A stretch of DNA of 64,000 bases from Steroidobacter agaridevorans. GTDB taxonomy: Bacteria > Pseudomonadota > Gammaproteobacteria > Steroidobacterales > Steroidobacteraceae. The translations under genes were made by a program, and so were the position numbers. The first letter of the stretch is position 1. Each line of letters opens with the position of its first letter. The notes beneath the pieces were generated by a model, which searched no databases, was not told the origin of the DNA, and saw only the letters and a list, made by a program, of their open reading frames with translations. Positions 17,571 to 27,064 of this stretch are shown here, one piece after another. The DNA lies in contig NZ_BLJO01000006.1 in the NCBI RefSeq assembly GCF_009932555.1, positions 281,648 through 345,647 of the forward strand. Direction: 5' to 3'.

Positions 17571-18107
17571 ATGAGCGAATCACCCCACGCAACTACCATC
17601 CTTTCCGTCCGCCGCAACGGTGTCGTCTGCATCGGGGGTGACGGGCAGGTCTCGTTAGGGAACACCGTGATGAAGGGCAATGCCCGCAAAGTGCGGCGCC
17701 TGTACGACGGTAAAGTGCTGGCAGGGTTCGCCGGCGGCACCGCCGATGCATTCACGCTGTTCGAGCGCTTCGAGACCAAGCTGCAGCAGTATGGCAATCT
17801 GACGCGCGCCGCCATCGAGCTCGCGAAGGATTGGCGCAGCGATCGCAGCCTGCGACGGCTGGAAGCCTTGCTGTGTGTCGCCGACACGAAAAGCTCGTTC
17901 ATTATTTCGGGCAACGGCGACGTCATCGAGCCCGAAGACGATATCATGGCCATCGGCTCCGGCGGCGCGTTCGCCCAATCCGCCGCGCGCGCGTTGTTAC
18001 AGAACACCGAGCTCGATGCCCGCACGATCGTCGAGAAGGCGTTGAACATTGCCGCCGACATTTGTATCTACACCAATCGTAATCTCACGATCGAAGAGTT
18101 GAAGTAA
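17571..18107 (+). CDS. hslV: HslV peptidase subunit of HslUV protease
   Basis: 178-residue proteasome-like peptidase that assembles into a double hexamer with HslU caps. The N-terminal nucleophile threonine is probably Thr8 of [10 protein letters not shown]. Seven residues precede it, so a short propeptide must be removed, unlike E. coli, where only Met is lost. [11 protein letters not shown] and [17 protein letters not shown] are conserved. The gene lies 20 nt after xerC and 13 nt before hslU. Confidence 0.96.
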   Translation: MSESPHATTILSVRRNGVVCIGGDGQVSLGNTVMKGNARKVRRLYDGKVLAGFAGGTADAFTLFERFETKLQQYGNLTRAAIELAKDWRSDRSLRRLEALLCVADTKSSFIISGNGDVIEPEDDIMAIGSGGAFAQSAARALLQNTELDARTIVEKALNIAADICIYTNRNLTIEELK

Positions 18108-18120
18108 CTCTTCCACCTGT

Positions 18121-19455
18121 ATGTCAATGACTCCCCGCGAAATCGTTCAAGAGCTCGACAAGCACATCGTCGGTCAAGGCGCCGCCAAGCGCGCAGTCGC
18201 CATCGCGCTGCGTAACCGTTGGCGCCGCATGCAGGTCGCCGAAGCGCTGCGCGCCGAGATCACGCCGAAAAACATTCTGATGATCGGCCCCACCGGCGTC
18301 GGCAAGACCGAGATCGCCCGGCGCCTCGCTCGCCTCGCTCGCGCGCCGTTCATCAAGGTCGAAGCCACCAAGTTCACCGAAGTCGGTTACGTCGGCCGCG
18401 AGGTCGATTCCATCATCAAGGATCTGATGGACGTCGCAGTCAAGATGACTCGCGAGGAAGAGACGGAGAAGGTCCGTCATCGGGCGATGGATGCCGCCGA
18501 AGAGCGCGTGCTCGACGCATTGTTGCCTCGGCCGAAGTCGCTCGGCTTCACCGCCGAGCCCGAGCCGACGCCTCGCGACGGCGAAACGCGCCAGAAATTC
18601 CGCAAGATGCTGCGCGAAGGCCAGCTCGACGATCGGGAGATCGAGATCGAAGTGCGCGCGCTGCCCGTGGGCGTGGAGATCATGGCGCCCGCCGGCATGG
18701 AAGATCTCACCAACCAGTTGCAGAGCATGTTCTCCAATCTCGGCGGCTCGCGCACCAAGACGCGCAAGGTGAAAGTTCGTGAAGCATTCAAACTGCTCAC
18801 GGATGAAGAAGCCGCGAAAATGGTCAATGAAGAAGAGCTGAAGATGCGCGCGTTACAGAACGCCGAGCAGAACGGCATCGTGTTCATCGACGAGATCGAC
18901 AAAATCGCCCGTCGCCAGGAAACGCACGGCGCCGACGTGTCGCGTGAAGGCGTGCAGCGCGACCTGCTGCCGCTCGTCGAAGGCAGCACCGTCACCACGA
19001 AGCACGGCATGGTGAAGACGGACCATATTCTCTTCATCGCCTCCGGCGCATTCCACATGTCGAAGCCGTCGGATCTGATCCCCGAGCTGCAGGGCCGTTT
19101 CCCGATTCGCGTGGAGCTCGATGCGCTGAAGGTCGAAGACTTCATTCGCATCCTCACCGAGCCCGACGCGTCGCTGTGCACGCAGTACAAGGCGCTGCTC
19201 GCCACCGAAGGCGTCACGCTCGAGTTCGACGCGAGCGGTGTCCGTCGTATCGCCGAGGTCGCCTACCAAGTGAACGAGCGCACCGAAAACATCGGCGCAC
19301 GCCGTTTGCACACGGTGCTGGAGCGGCTGCTCGAAGTGCTGTCGTATGAAGCGGCCGACAAGAACGGCTTCAACGTCACCGTCGACCAGGAGTACGTCGA
19401 CAAGCACCTCGGCGAGCTGGTGAAGGACGAGGACCTGACGCGCTACATTCTGTAG
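18121..19455 (+). CDS. hslU: HslU ATPase subunit of HslUV protease
   Basis: 444-residue AAA+ unfoldase that feeds substrates to HslV. Walker A is GPTGVGKT (residues 56-63) and Walker B is [11 protein letters not shown]. The variable I-domain (about 110-240) lies between them and a sensor-2 [14 protein letters not shown] lies near the C-terminus. The C-terminal RYIL tail is the segment that docks into HslV. Length matches the family. Confidence 0.97.
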   Translation: MSMTPREIVQELDKHIVGQGAAKRAVAIALRNRWRRMQVAEALRAEITPKNILMIGPTGVGKTEIARRLARLARAPFIKVEATKFTEVGYVGREVDSIIKDLMDVAVKMTREEETEKVRHRAMDAAEERVLDALLPRPKSLGFTAEPEPTPRDGETRQKFRKMLREGQLDDREIEIEVRALPVGVEIMAPAGMEDLTNQLQSMFSNLGGSRTKTRKVKVREAFKLLTDEEAAKMVNEEELKMRALQNAEQNGIVFIDEIDKIARRQETHGADVSREGVQRDLLPLVEGSTVTTKHGMVKTDHILFIASGAFHMSKPSDLIPELQGRFPIRVELDALKVEDFIRILTEPDASLCTQYKALLATEGVTLEFDASGVRRIAEVAYQVNERTENIGARRLHTVLERLLEVLSYEAADKNGFNVTVDQEYVDKHLGELVKDEDLTRYIL

Positions 19456-19480
19456 TCCTCATCCATTGCTGGGGCCGGCC

Positions 19481-19879
19481 ATGCCGCATCCGACCAACAT
19501 CAAATCGCGCACCAAATCCCGCGTGCTGGAAGTGAGCTTCGACGACGGCTCGGTGTTCGAGCTGCCGTATGAATATTTGCGGGTCTACTCGCCCTCGGCC
19601 GAGGTGCGCGGCCATGGCCCCGGCCAGGAGCAGCTGCAGCTCGGCAAGCACGAAGTCACGATCGCCGAGGTCAAGCCGGTGGGCAATTACGCCGTCCAGC
19701 TGGTGTTCGACGACGGCCACAACACCGGGCTCTATACCTGGGCCTACCTGTACGAACTGGGCCGGGACCGGGCACAGAAATGGCAGAACTATCTGGACCG
19801 GCTGAAGGAACTGGGCATTGCCTACCCCACCGTGCTGCCGAAGAAGCCGGCGCCCTTCTCGCTGAAGCCGCGCCCCTAG
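19481..19879 (+). CDS. DUF971 domain protein
   Basis: 132-residue single-domain DUF971 protein, related to the N-terminal domain of gamma-butyrobetaine hydroxylase. Motifs visible are LEVSFDDGSVFELPYEYLRVYSPSAEV, in part, and DDGHNTGLYTWAYLYEL. The function of the stand-alone form is not known; links to iron-sulfur proteins are suggested for the family. The ATG at 19481 follows a GGGGCC and is preferred over TTG 19466. It sits between hslU and ubiE, a common proteobacterial arrangement. Confidence 0.87.
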   Translation: MPHPTNIKSRTKSRVLEVSFDDGSVFELPYEYLRVYSPSAEVRGHGPGQEQLQLGKHEVTIAEVKPVGNYAVQLVFDDGHNTGLYTWAYLYELGRDRAQKWQNYLDRLKELGIAYPTVLPKKPAPFSLKPRP

Positions 19880-19921
19880 CGCAAAACGATTAGAATGGGT
19901 CGTCACAGCCAGCGACGACCC

Positions 19922-20689
19922 ATGACCGCCAACTCCACCCCTCCCCCGAACGCCACGACCGACTTCGGCTACCAGCAGGTGCCGGTCGCGGAAAAACAGG
20001 CGCGGGTTCGAGCCGTTTTCGAATCGGTCGCTAGCAACTATGACCTGATGAACGACCTCATGTCGGCGGGCACCCACCGACTGTGGAAACGGTTCACGCT
20101 GTCGCAGACGGGATTGCGCCCCGGCCAGCGCGCGCTCGATGTGGCGGGCGGCACGGGCGACCTCTCGGCAGGCATGTGCAAGCAGGTCGGTGAGAATGGC
20201 CTGGTCGTGCTGACCGACATCAACGCCGCCATGCTGGCTGAAGGTCGCGATGCGATGACCGACCGCGGCTTCGTCAACAATGTTCGCTTCTCGCTCGCCA
20301 ATGCCGAGCGCTTGCCCTTTCCCGACAACAGCTTCGACTGCGTGACCATTGGCTTTGGCCTGCGCAACGTCACCGATAAAGCCGCGGCCCTGCGCTCCAT
20401 GCAGCGCGTGCTGAAGCCGGGCGGGCAGCTGTTGATTCTGGAGTTCTCGCATCCCGTCGTGCCTGGCTTGAAGCCGCTGTACGACGCGTATTCGTTCTCG
20501 GTGTTACCGTGGCTCGGCAAAGTCGTCGCGCGCGATGAAGACAGCTATCGCTATCTCGCCGAGTCGATTCGCAAGTTCCCCAAGCAGCCCGAGCTGATCG
20601 AAATGATGCAGGCGGCGGGCTTGGAGAACTGCAAGTATCACAACCTCACCGGCGGCATCGTCGCCCTGCATCGGGGCTATCGTTTCTGA
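19922..20689 (+). CDS. ubiE: UbiE methyltransferase (ubiquinone/menaquinone)
   Basis: 255-residue SAM-dependent C-methyltransferase of ubiquinone (and menaquinone, if made) synthesis. The SAM-binding motif is [12 protein letters not shown]; the family signatures [17 protein letters not shown] and FGLRNVTDK are intact. It leads ubiE-ubiJ-ubiB, whose products act together in the membrane-associated Ubi complex. The ATG at 19922 is preferred to upstream in-frame codons. Confidence 0.96.
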   Translation: MTANSTPPPNATTDFGYQQVPVAEKQARVRAVFESVASNYDLMNDLMSAGTHRLWKRFTLSQTGLRPGQRALDVAGGTGDLSAGMCKQVGENGLVVLTDINAAMLAEGRDAMTDRGFVNNVRFSLANAERLPFPDNSFDCVTIGFGLRNVTDKAAALRSMQRVLKPGGQLLILEFSHPVVPGLKPLYDAYSFSVLPWLGKVVARDEDSYRYLAESIRKFPKQPELIEMMQAAGLENCKYHNLTGGIVALHRGYRF

Positions 20690-20690
20690 C

Positions 20691-21284
20691 ATGCGCCTGA
20701 CGCCGCTGGAATCGCTGCTCAACCGGAATATCGCCGCGTCGTCGGCCGCCCGCGCGTTGTGCCGCCGCCTGGACTCCAAGGTGATGGCGCTGCACGTCGA
20801 AGGCATGCCGCTCAGCATCTATTTCAGATCGAACGGCGAGCAAATGTCGCTCGACACGCAGCACGAAGGCACGCCGAACGCGACGCTGTCGGGCACGCCC
20901 CTGTCGCTGCTCCGCATGGCCGGGCCCGCGCCCGAAGCGGCGCTGCGAACAGGTTCGGTGCACATTCATGGCGATGCCGAGATCGCGCAAACGTTCAGCG
21001 AGTTGCTCAAGCAGGCGCGGCCGGATCTGGAAGAAGAGCTGTCGCGCGTCATTGGCGATGTCGCTGCCCATCAGGTCGGCAATGCGGCGCGCTCGGCGCT
21101 TGGCTTCGCACGCCGGGCTGTCGACACGTTCGCGCAAAATGTTTCTGAATATCTCCAAGAAGAAGGGCGCGATGCTCCCAGCCGGACCGAGGCGGATGAA
21201 TTCATTACTGGCGTCGACAAGCTGCGCGACGATGTCGATCGCTTCGAGGCTCGCCTGTCACTGCTCGAACGCAAGCGCGGTTGA
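20691..21284 (+). CDS. ubiJ: Ubiquinone biosynthesis accessory factor UbiJ
   Basis: 197-residue protein with an N-terminal SCP2 lipid-binding domain (about 1-110) and a helical C-terminus. UbiJ binds ubiquinone intermediates and organises the Ubi enzymes. The assignment is supported by its position one base after ubiE and 3 nt before ubiB. GSVHIHGDAEIAQTFSELL is characteristic of the family. Confidence 0.91.
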   Translation: MRLTPLESLLNRNIAASSAARALCRRLDSKVMALHVEGMPLSIYFRSNGEQMSLDTQHEGTPNATLSGTPLSLLRMAGPAPEAALRTGSVHIHGDAEIAQTFSELLKQARPDLEEELSRVIGDVAAHQVGNAARSALGFARRAVDTFAQNVSEYLQEEGRDAPSRTEADEFITGVDKLRDDVDRFEARLSLLERKRG

Positions 21285-21287
21285 CGC

Positions 21288-22925
21288 ATGCGCCTGAGAG
21301 TTATTTCCCGGCTGCTGCAGATCCAACGCGTCCTGGTGCGCCATCGCCTGGACGAGATCATTCTCGCGACCCACCTGTTCCGGCCGGTGCGGTTCGCGTT
21401 CTATCTTTCGCCGAACACCTGGTTCCGGCGTAAAGCTTCGCTCTCACGCGGCGAACGATTGCGTCTCGCGCTCGAGGAGCTGGGTCCGATCTTCATGAAA
21501 TTCGGCCAGACGCTCTCGACGCGTCGCGACCTGCTGCCGCGGGATATCGCAGATGAGCTGGAGAAACTGCAGGACCGCGTGCCGCCGTTTTCGAACGACG
21601 CCGCGCGCGCCATCGTCGAGGCCGCCTATGAGCGCCCGACCAGCGATGTGTTCGCTCGTTTCGATGCCGCTCCGCTGGCGGCCGCCACGATTGCTCAAGT
21701 GCACGGCGCACAGCTCAAGGACGGCAAGGAAGTGGTCGTCAAGATCGTGCGGCCCGGCATTCGCAAGCTCATCGAGCGCGATGTCGAGGTCTTGTATGCG
21801 CTCGCAGATCTCGCGAACCGCTACTGGAGCGACGCGCCGCGTCTGCGGCCCGTCGAGCTGGTGCGCGAGTACGAGAAGACCATCATCGATGAGCTGGATC
21901 TGAAGCGCGAGGCGGCCAACGCTCAGCAACTGAAACGCAACTTTGCAAACTCACGGCTGTTGTATGTGCCCGAGGTTTACTGGGATTACACGCGCCACAA
22001 CGTGATGGTGATGGAGCGTGTGCAAGGCGTGCTGATCAACGACATCGCGGAGCTGCAGAGGCGCGGCGCTAACATCCAGCGCCTGGCAGAGAACGGCGTG
22101 GAGATCTTTTTCACACAGGCGTTCCGCCACAATTTTTTCCATGCCGACATGCATCCGGGCAACATCTTCGTGCTGCTCGACAATCCCGAGCAGCCGCAGT
22201 ACGCCGCGGTCGACTTCGGCATCGTCGGAACGCTGGCGCCCCGCGATCAGCACTATCTCGCGGAGAACTTCCTGGCGTTCTTCGAGCACGACTATCGCCG
22301 CATCGCTCAGCTGCACATCGATTCGGGCTGGATTCCCGCGCATGTTCGCGTCGATGAACTGGAGTCGGCGGTACGTACGGTGTGCGAGCCGATCGCGAAC
22401 AAACCGTTGCGGGAGATATCCTTCGGCCAGGTGTTGATCAGCCTGTTCGAAGCAGCTCAACGCTTCGACGCGCAGCTGCAGCCGCAGCTGATGCTGATCC
22501 AGAAGACGCTGCTGCAGATCGAAGGCGTCGGCCGTCAGCTGTATCCGGATCTGGATTTGTGGAAGACGGCACAGCCGCTGCTCCGCCAGTGGATGGCCGA
22601 ACGGTGGAGCCTGCGAGCGCTGGCCCGAGATGTTCGCAAACAGCTGCCGGATATGTTGCAGGCGTTACATCAGCTGCCGCCGCTGGTGGAGAACGCGGTT
22701 CAACGCGCGTCGGACGGACGGTTCAGAGTGCCCATCGATACGACGGAGATCGAACGGCTGAAACTGACCATCAAGGAAGACGGCCGCCGCCGCGATGTGA
22801 CGATAGTGACTGCCGTTGGGGCGCTCAGCGGGATCATTCTTATCGCGGCGGGAGCGGGCCCGGATTGGCTGGGTTACACGTTGCTCGGAGCGAGCATCGT
22901 GGGTCTGCTCACTCTCCGCAGATAA
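21288..22925 (+). CDS. ubiB: UbiB atypical kinase-like protein
   Basis: 545-residue member of the ABC1/ADCK/UbiB family. The diagnostic KxGQ motif occurs in FMKFGQTLSTRRDLLP, followed by the ATP-binding domain (HGAQLKDGKEVVVKI), FFHADMHPGNIF and VDFGIVG. Two C-terminal membrane helices anchor it. UbiB is an ATPase rather than a protein kinase and supports ubiquinone synthesis. Its TAA stop lies at the edge of the repeat region described next. Confidence 0.95.
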   Translation: MRLRVISRLLQIQRVLVRHRLDEIILATHLFRPVRFAFYLSPNTWFRRKASLSRGERLRLALEELGPIFMKFGQTLSTRRDLLPRDIADELEKLQDRVPPFSNDAARAIVEAAYERPTSDVFARFDAAPLAAATIAQVHGAQLKDGKEVVVKIVRPGIRKLIERDVEVLYALADLANRYWSDAPRLRPVELVREYEKTIIDELDLKREAANAQQLKRNFANSRLLYVPEVYWDYTRHNVMVMERVQGVLINDIAELQRRGANIQRLAENGVEIFFTQAFRHNFFHADMHPGNIFVLLDNPEQPQYAAVDFGIVGTLAPRDQHYLAENFLAFFEHDYRRIAQLHIDSGWIPAHVRVDELESAVRTVCEPIANKPLREISFGQVLISLFEAAQRFDAQLQPQLMLIQKTLLQIEGVGRQLYPDLDLWKTAQPLLRQWMAERWSLRALARDVRKQLPDMLQALHQLPPLVENAVQRASDGRFRVPIDTTEIERLKLTIKEDGRRRDVTIVTAVGALSGIILIAAGAGPDWLGYTLLGASIVGLLTLRR

Positions 22926-23144
22926 CGCAGCAACTATTTTATTTTTTTCGCCTGCGGCGCCCGGAACAGAATTCCTTGCGCCGCGCAGCGGGCGCAATCT
23001 GGGCCGGCCGCAGGCACCTCAAAAACTAACTGCGGCTGCGTTGGGCACCCGCCCACAATTCAAGCAACTTTCCTCGCGCCGCGCAGCGGTCGCGATCCGG
23101 GGCCGGCCGCAGGCCACAATAAAAAAACTACTGTGGCTGCGTTA
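22923..23144. repeat. Three-unit interspersed repeat between ubiB and dedA
   Basis: Two direct units of about 70 bp occupy 22972-23042 and 23070-23143, about 85% alike by eye, sharing GCGCCGCGCAGCGG, GGGCCGGCCGCAGGC and GGCTGCGTT. A partial inverted unit begins at 22923 (TAACGCAGC...CGCCTGCGGC). The stop codons of the convergent ubiB and dedA genes lie within the outer units. Each unit contains a T-rich or A-rich run, so the block may also terminate transcription from both sides. Confidence 0.72.
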
Positions 23145-23795
23145 TGCGCCGGCGGGCTTGTGGCCGCCGCGGATCAGCTCCCACACTACCGGCATCACCG
23201 ACACCACGATGATCACAATCGTGACGATGCCGAAGTTCTCCTTGATCAGCGGTACGTTGCCGAACAAGTAGCCGCCCCAGATGAAAATCGTCACCCACAG
23301 GAACCCGCCCAGCAGGTTGTAGGTGAAGAACTTCGCCCGGTTCATATCGCCCACACCGGCGACGAACGGCGCGAACGTACGCACGATCGGCACGAAGCGC
23401 GCCAGCACGATGGTCTTGCCGCCGTACTTCTCGTAGAACGCGTGCGTCCGATCCAGATATTCCTTTTTCAGCCAGGGAATGGTGCCGCTGAACGCTCGCG
23501 GCCCGATCGCCCGGCCGATGCGGAAGTTGGTGGCATCGCCCAGCCAGGCCGCCACCATCAACAACGCCCACAACGCCGGCGCATTGAGCGTGCCCGTGGT
23601 ATCGACCGCCGCCAGCGCACCTAGAGCAAACAACAACGAATCGCCCGGGAGAATCGGCGTCACCACCACGCCGGTCTCGCAGAAAATGATCACGAACAGG
23701 ATCGCGTAGACCCAGTAGTGATAATCGGCGATGAGCTCGATGAGGTGCTTGTCGAGGTGCAGGATGAAATCAACGAACCACGTGATCAGCTCCAT
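23142..23795 (-). CDS. DedA family membrane protein
   Basis: 217-residue polytopic inner-membrane protein of the DedA/SNARE-associated family. It contains the conserved FCETGVVVTPILPGDSLLF segment, the basic motif RFVPIVRTFAPFVAG and the GGFLWV region. Family members translocate undecaprenyl phosphate or phospholipids and support envelope integrity; the specific substrate here is unknown. It is reverse strand, the last gene of a possible panD-dedA pair (13-nt gap). Confidence 0.91.
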   Translation of the reverse strand: MELITWFVDFILHLDKHLIELIADYHYWVYAILFVIIFCETGVVVTPILPGDSLLFALGALAAVDTTGTLNAPALWALLMVAAWLGDATNFRIGRAIGPRAFSGTIPWLKKEYLDRTHAFYEKYGGKTIVLARFVPIVRTFAPFVAGVGDMNRAKFFTYNLLGGFLWVTIFIWGGYLFGNVPLIKENFGIVTIVIIVVSVMPVVWELIRGGHKPAGA

Positions 23796-23808
23796 GCGGG
23801 TCGGCGCC

Positions 23809-24180
23809 TCAGGACGCGGCTCGCAGCGGCTTCACGCGGGGCTGGTTGTGCTCGTCGACCAGCACGACGATGGGCTCGTGCTTCTCGACCTCGGCGTCGG
23901 AATATTGCGAGTAGGCGCAGATGATCAGCAGGTCGCCGACCATGGCCCGGCGGGCCGCGGCGCCGTTCAACTGGATCGCGCCGGAGCCGCGGGGCTGCTT
24001 GATGATGTACGTCGAGAAACGCTCGCCGTTGTTCACGTTGTAGAGCTCGATGTACTGATTTTCCCGTAGCCCGGATGCTTCCAGCAGACCTTCGTCGATG
24101 CCGCACGAGCCTTCGTAATCGAGATCGGCCTGGGTCACGCGCACTCGGTGCAGCTTGGCCTGGAGCATGGTTCGGAGCAT
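23809..24180 (-). CDS. panD: Aspartate 1-decarboxylase
   Basis: 123-residue pyruvoyl enzyme that makes beta-alanine for pantothenate. The self-cleavage site Gly24-Ser25 occurs in DYEGSCGID; Ser25 becomes the pyruvoyl group. The residues after it ([16 protein letters not shown]) are conserved. No panB or panC is in the window, so the pathway genes are scattered. Confidence 0.96.
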   Translation of the reverse strand: MLRTMLQAKLHRVRVTQADLDYEGSCGIDEGLLEASGLRENQYIELYNVNNGERFSTYIIKQPRGSGAIQLNGAAARRAMVGDLLIICAYSQYSDAEVEKHEPIVVLVDEHNQPRVKPLRAAS

Positions 24181-24283
24181 GAGGGTCCTCTTCAGTCGGT
24201 GGGCCTGGCGCCAGCCCTGCAGATCGCGGCCCGAAGGCTGCAGGCAGGGGGCACCTGTGTCAAGGCGACACGGGGCCGCAGAA

Positions 24284-24844
24284 TTACGTCGCTGGCGCGT
24301 CTTTGGAAGCAGCCATTAGCTGATCGAGCAATGACTCGATCTCTGTCCCGACCAGCAGCGCCGCCCGGTGCCGAGGCCGTTGGAAGCCCTCCGACACGGC
24401 CAGGTCCAGAAACTGCACGAGCTGATCGTAATAACCCTGGAAATTCAGCAGTCCGCTCGGCTTCTTGTGCAGCCCCAGCTGAAACCAGCTCCAGGCCTCG
24501 AACAGCTCGTCCAGGGTGCCGATGCCGCCCGGCAGGCTCAGAAACGCGTCGGACAGCACGCCCATCACGAACTTGCGCTCGGACAGGGAGCTGACGACGC
24601 GCAGCTCGGTCAGGCCCGGATGGCCGACTTCGCGATCCAGCAGCATCTGCGGAATGATGCCGATGACCCGCCCGCCAGCGGCCAGGGCCGCATCCGCCAG
24701 GGCGCCCATCAGCCCCACTTTGCCGCCGCCATAGACCAGGGTGAGCTGCCGCTCGGCGATCAGGCGGCCGGTTTCCCGCGCCAGATCCAGATATTCGGGC
24801 CGATTGCCGGGGCTGGACCCGCAAAACACACAGATGGAACGCAT
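24284..24844 (-). CDS. LOG family protein (TIGR00730)
   Basis: 186-residue Rossmann-fold protein of the lysine-decarboxylase-like LOG family. The defining motif [12 protein letters not shown] is intact, and the N-terminus reads [15 protein letters not shown]. Family members hydrolyse nucleoside 5'-monophosphates, including cytokinin ribotides, to free bases; lysine decarboxylase annotation is erroneous. The biological substrate in this organism is unknown. Confidence 0.91.
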   Translation of the reverse strand: MRSICVFCGSSPGNRPEYLDLARETGRLIAERQLTLVYGGGKVGLMGALADAALAAGGRVIGIIPQMLLDREVGHPGLTELRVVSSLSERKFVMGVLSDAFLSLPGGIGTLDELFEAWSWFQLGLHKKPSGLLNFQGYYDQLVQFLDLAVSEGFQRPRHRAALLVGTEIESLLDQLMAASKDAPAT

Positions 24845-25032
24845 GGCCCGATTGTAACCGAGGCGCCATTACGTTAATCGAGACGACGAGGCGTGCGAAC
24901 CAGCGCACACTTCGCGACTTGACCGACGCCTGTCAGTGTTCTTTGGAGCACTGGATCTCAAGCCGGGTGGCCAGTGCCCGATATGTTCAACAGATGTCTC
25001 GCGGCCGCGGGGCACGACGACCGTTTGGGTAC

Positions 25033-26529
25033 ATGCAAGGGACTCTTCAATACTGGCTGGCGTACCTGCCGCTGCTCGCGATCCTCGCGGCGCCGACGGC
25101 CATCGCCACGTGGTTTGCGATCCAGCTGCATCGCGAGCGGGTCCTGCGCCGGCGTGACGGCGCCGACTACCTGACCGGCCTGCCCACCCGACGCGCTGCG
25201 GCTTCCGTGGCCGCGCAGGCCATCCTCGATTCCAAGCACAGCGCCAACGAATTCGCGGTCATCGTCCTGAACGTCGATCGTCTCAAACCCATCAACGATT
25301 CCCTCGGTCACCAGGCCGGCGACGAGCTGCTGCTCGGGTTGGCGCAGCGATTGCGCGCGATCCTCGGTCACAACCATGTGCTGGCACGGCTGGCGGGCGA
25401 CGAGTTCACCATCATTGCGCGCGAGCTGAAGGGTCCGCGCGATGCCGAAACGCTCGTCAACAAAATCACCGAGGCGGTGCGCGAGCCGTTCGTGATCGCT
25501 TCGTTCGACATTCACACCTCGCTGACCATGGGCATCAGCATGTATCCGCTCGACGGCGATACGTTCGATATCCTGTTGCGCCGGGCGGAGATGGCCCTGC
25601 GCGTCGCGAAGGCGGCGAGTCGCGGCAGCTATCGCTTCTATGCGCTGGAAATGTCGAACGCCGCAGACGAACGCTTGTCGCTGGAAAATGATTTGCGCCG
25701 CGCGGTCGAGCTGGGGCAGCTGGAGCTGCACTATCAGCCCAAGGTCGATATCGGCACTAATCGCATACGAAGCGCCGAAGCCCTGCTGCGTTGGCGCCAT
25801 CCCACGCGCGGCCTCGTGCCGCCGAATGTGTTTATTCCGATCGCCGAAGATACCGGGCTGATCGTGCAGATCGGCGAATGGGTGCTGCGCGACTCCTGCC
25901 GTCAGGTGCGTGCGTGGATCGATTCAGGAATGTCGCCGGTGCGCGTGGCGGTAAATCTTTCAGCCAAGCAGTTTCGGCATGTCGACCTGGTCGCGGTGAT
26001 TCGCTCGGCGCTCGAAGAAGCCCAGCTGCAACCCGGCTACCTGGAGCTCGAGCTGACCGAAAGCGCCATCATGGACGACGCGGAGAAATCCGCGTCGACG
26101 CTGGAATTCCTGAGCACCATGGGCGTGCACATTTCCATCGACGACTTCGGCACCGGCTACTCCAGCCTGAGTTACCTGCGGCGCTTCCCACTCGACAAGC
26201 TCAAGATCGATCGCAGCTTCGTCCGCGACCTGATGTCGAGTCCGGCCGATGCGTCCATCGTCAAGGCCATCATCTCGCTTGCTCACAACTTGCGGCTGCG
26301 AGTCGTGGCCGAAGGCGTCGAAACCGCCGAGCAACTCGGCTATCTGCGCGAGCTCGGCTGCGATCAGTATCAAGGATTCTTCTGCAGTCCGGCCGTGCCG
26401 CCATCGGCGTTCGAAGCGCTGTTGCAAAAACTGCGCGCCGATCTTCCGGAGCTGACCGAAGCCGACATGCTTCGCACACAGAGCCGCTTGTCGGCGTTCT
26501 CGCCGGAAAGCGCTAGTAGTGATCGGTAG
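25033..26529 (+). CDS. GGDEF-EAL domain cyclic-di-GMP protein
   Basis: About 498-residue inner-membrane protein with one N-terminal helix (LAYLPLLAILAAPTAIATWFA), a GGDEF domain (about 45-215) and an EAL domain (about 225-480). The GGDEF signature is degenerate (LAGDEF), so cyclase activity is doubtful. The EAL domain retains AEALLRW, LTESAIMDD, DDFGTGYSSL and the KIDRSFV segment, so it is probably an active phosphodiesterase, with the GGDEF domain possibly acting as a GTP sensor. The start is uncertain: ATG 25033 gives a compact N-terminus, while ATG 24994 or TTG 24919 would extend it. It overlaps the next, convergent gene by 17 nt. Confidence 0.88.
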   Translation: MQGTLQYWLAYLPLLAILAAPTAIATWFAIQLHRERVLRRRDGADYLTGLPTRRAAASVAAQAILDSKHSANEFAVIVLNVDRLKPINDSLGHQAGDELLLGLAQRLRAILGHNHVLARLAGDEFTIIARELKGPRDAETLVNKITEAVREPFVIASFDIHTSLTMGISMYPLDGDTFDILLRRAEMALRVAKAASRGSYRFYALEMSNAADERLSLENDLRRAVELGQLELHYQPKVDIGTNRIRSAEALLRWRHPTRGLVPPNVFIPIAEDTGLIVQIGEWVLRDSCRQVRAWIDSGMSPVRVAVNLSAKQFRHVDLVAVIRSALEEAQLQPGYLELELTESAIMDDAEKSASTLEFLSTMGVHISIDDFGTGYSSLSYLRRFPLDKLKIDRSFVRDLMSSPADASIVKAIISLAHNLRLRVVAEGVETAEQLGYLRELGCDQYQGFFCSPAVPPSAFEALLQKLRADLPELTEADMLRTQSRLSAFSPESASSDR

Positions 26530-26869
26530 AGCGACGGCCGCGAGACTGGCGGCGCTCGTTTCCGGAATACCCCGCCATCATCATGCCCACGTCGCTGTTT
26601 CGTCGCGGACCGGAGCGTCGATCTTTATGATGTTTGAAGCGACAGCCGCACGTTGCGACATCGCAGCTGGGCAATGGCAAGCGCGGCGCCTGCCGGGATA
26701 AGAACCGCTGGCCGGAAAAACGATAGGCCGCGGCACACGCATCGGTGCCGGGCAGAACGGAAACGGCGTGATAGGGATTGGTTTTGGTTTGAGAAATCGT
26801 CTGGCTCTGCTTCGGGGGTTTCTTGGCCCCGAACAGCGATGCGAAAAAACCTGGAGACTTCGACGCCAT
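26513..26869 (-). CDS. Conserved small protein of unknown function
   Basis: 118-residue protein that I do not recognise as a named family, although it looks like a conserved hypothetical in related bacteria. It begins KSPGFFASLFGAKKPPK, then NPYHAVSVLPGTDACAAA, then a Cys-rich segment LPSCDVATCGCRFKHHKDRRSG and a basic C-terminus ending in RRSTDHY. Four Cys and two His could bind a metal, which is inference. The ATG at 26869 fits the homogeneous composition; more upstream codons run through a different context. Its 3' end overlaps the EAL gene. Confidence 0.68.
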   Translation of the reverse strand: MASKSPGFFASLFGAKKPPKQSQTISQTKTNPYHAVSVLPGTDACAAAYRFSGQRFLSRQAPRLPLPSCDVATCGCRFKHHKDRRSGPRRNSDVGMMMAGYSGNERRQSRGRRSTDHY

Positions 26870-27064
26870 CACTCCCGCCTGAACACGTCGAACGTGCATT
26901 GCACCCACTGACGTTCTTAAGAATCGAGGCGGCGGATTGTTCCTAAGCTCGCGGCTACAGCGCAAGTGAACGATGGGCCGAGCGCGCCGCTGCATCGTGG
27001 AGATGCAGCGACTCGTTCATGAATTGGAAATATTTACCGTCGCTCGCGCGCGACAGTGGCGATG

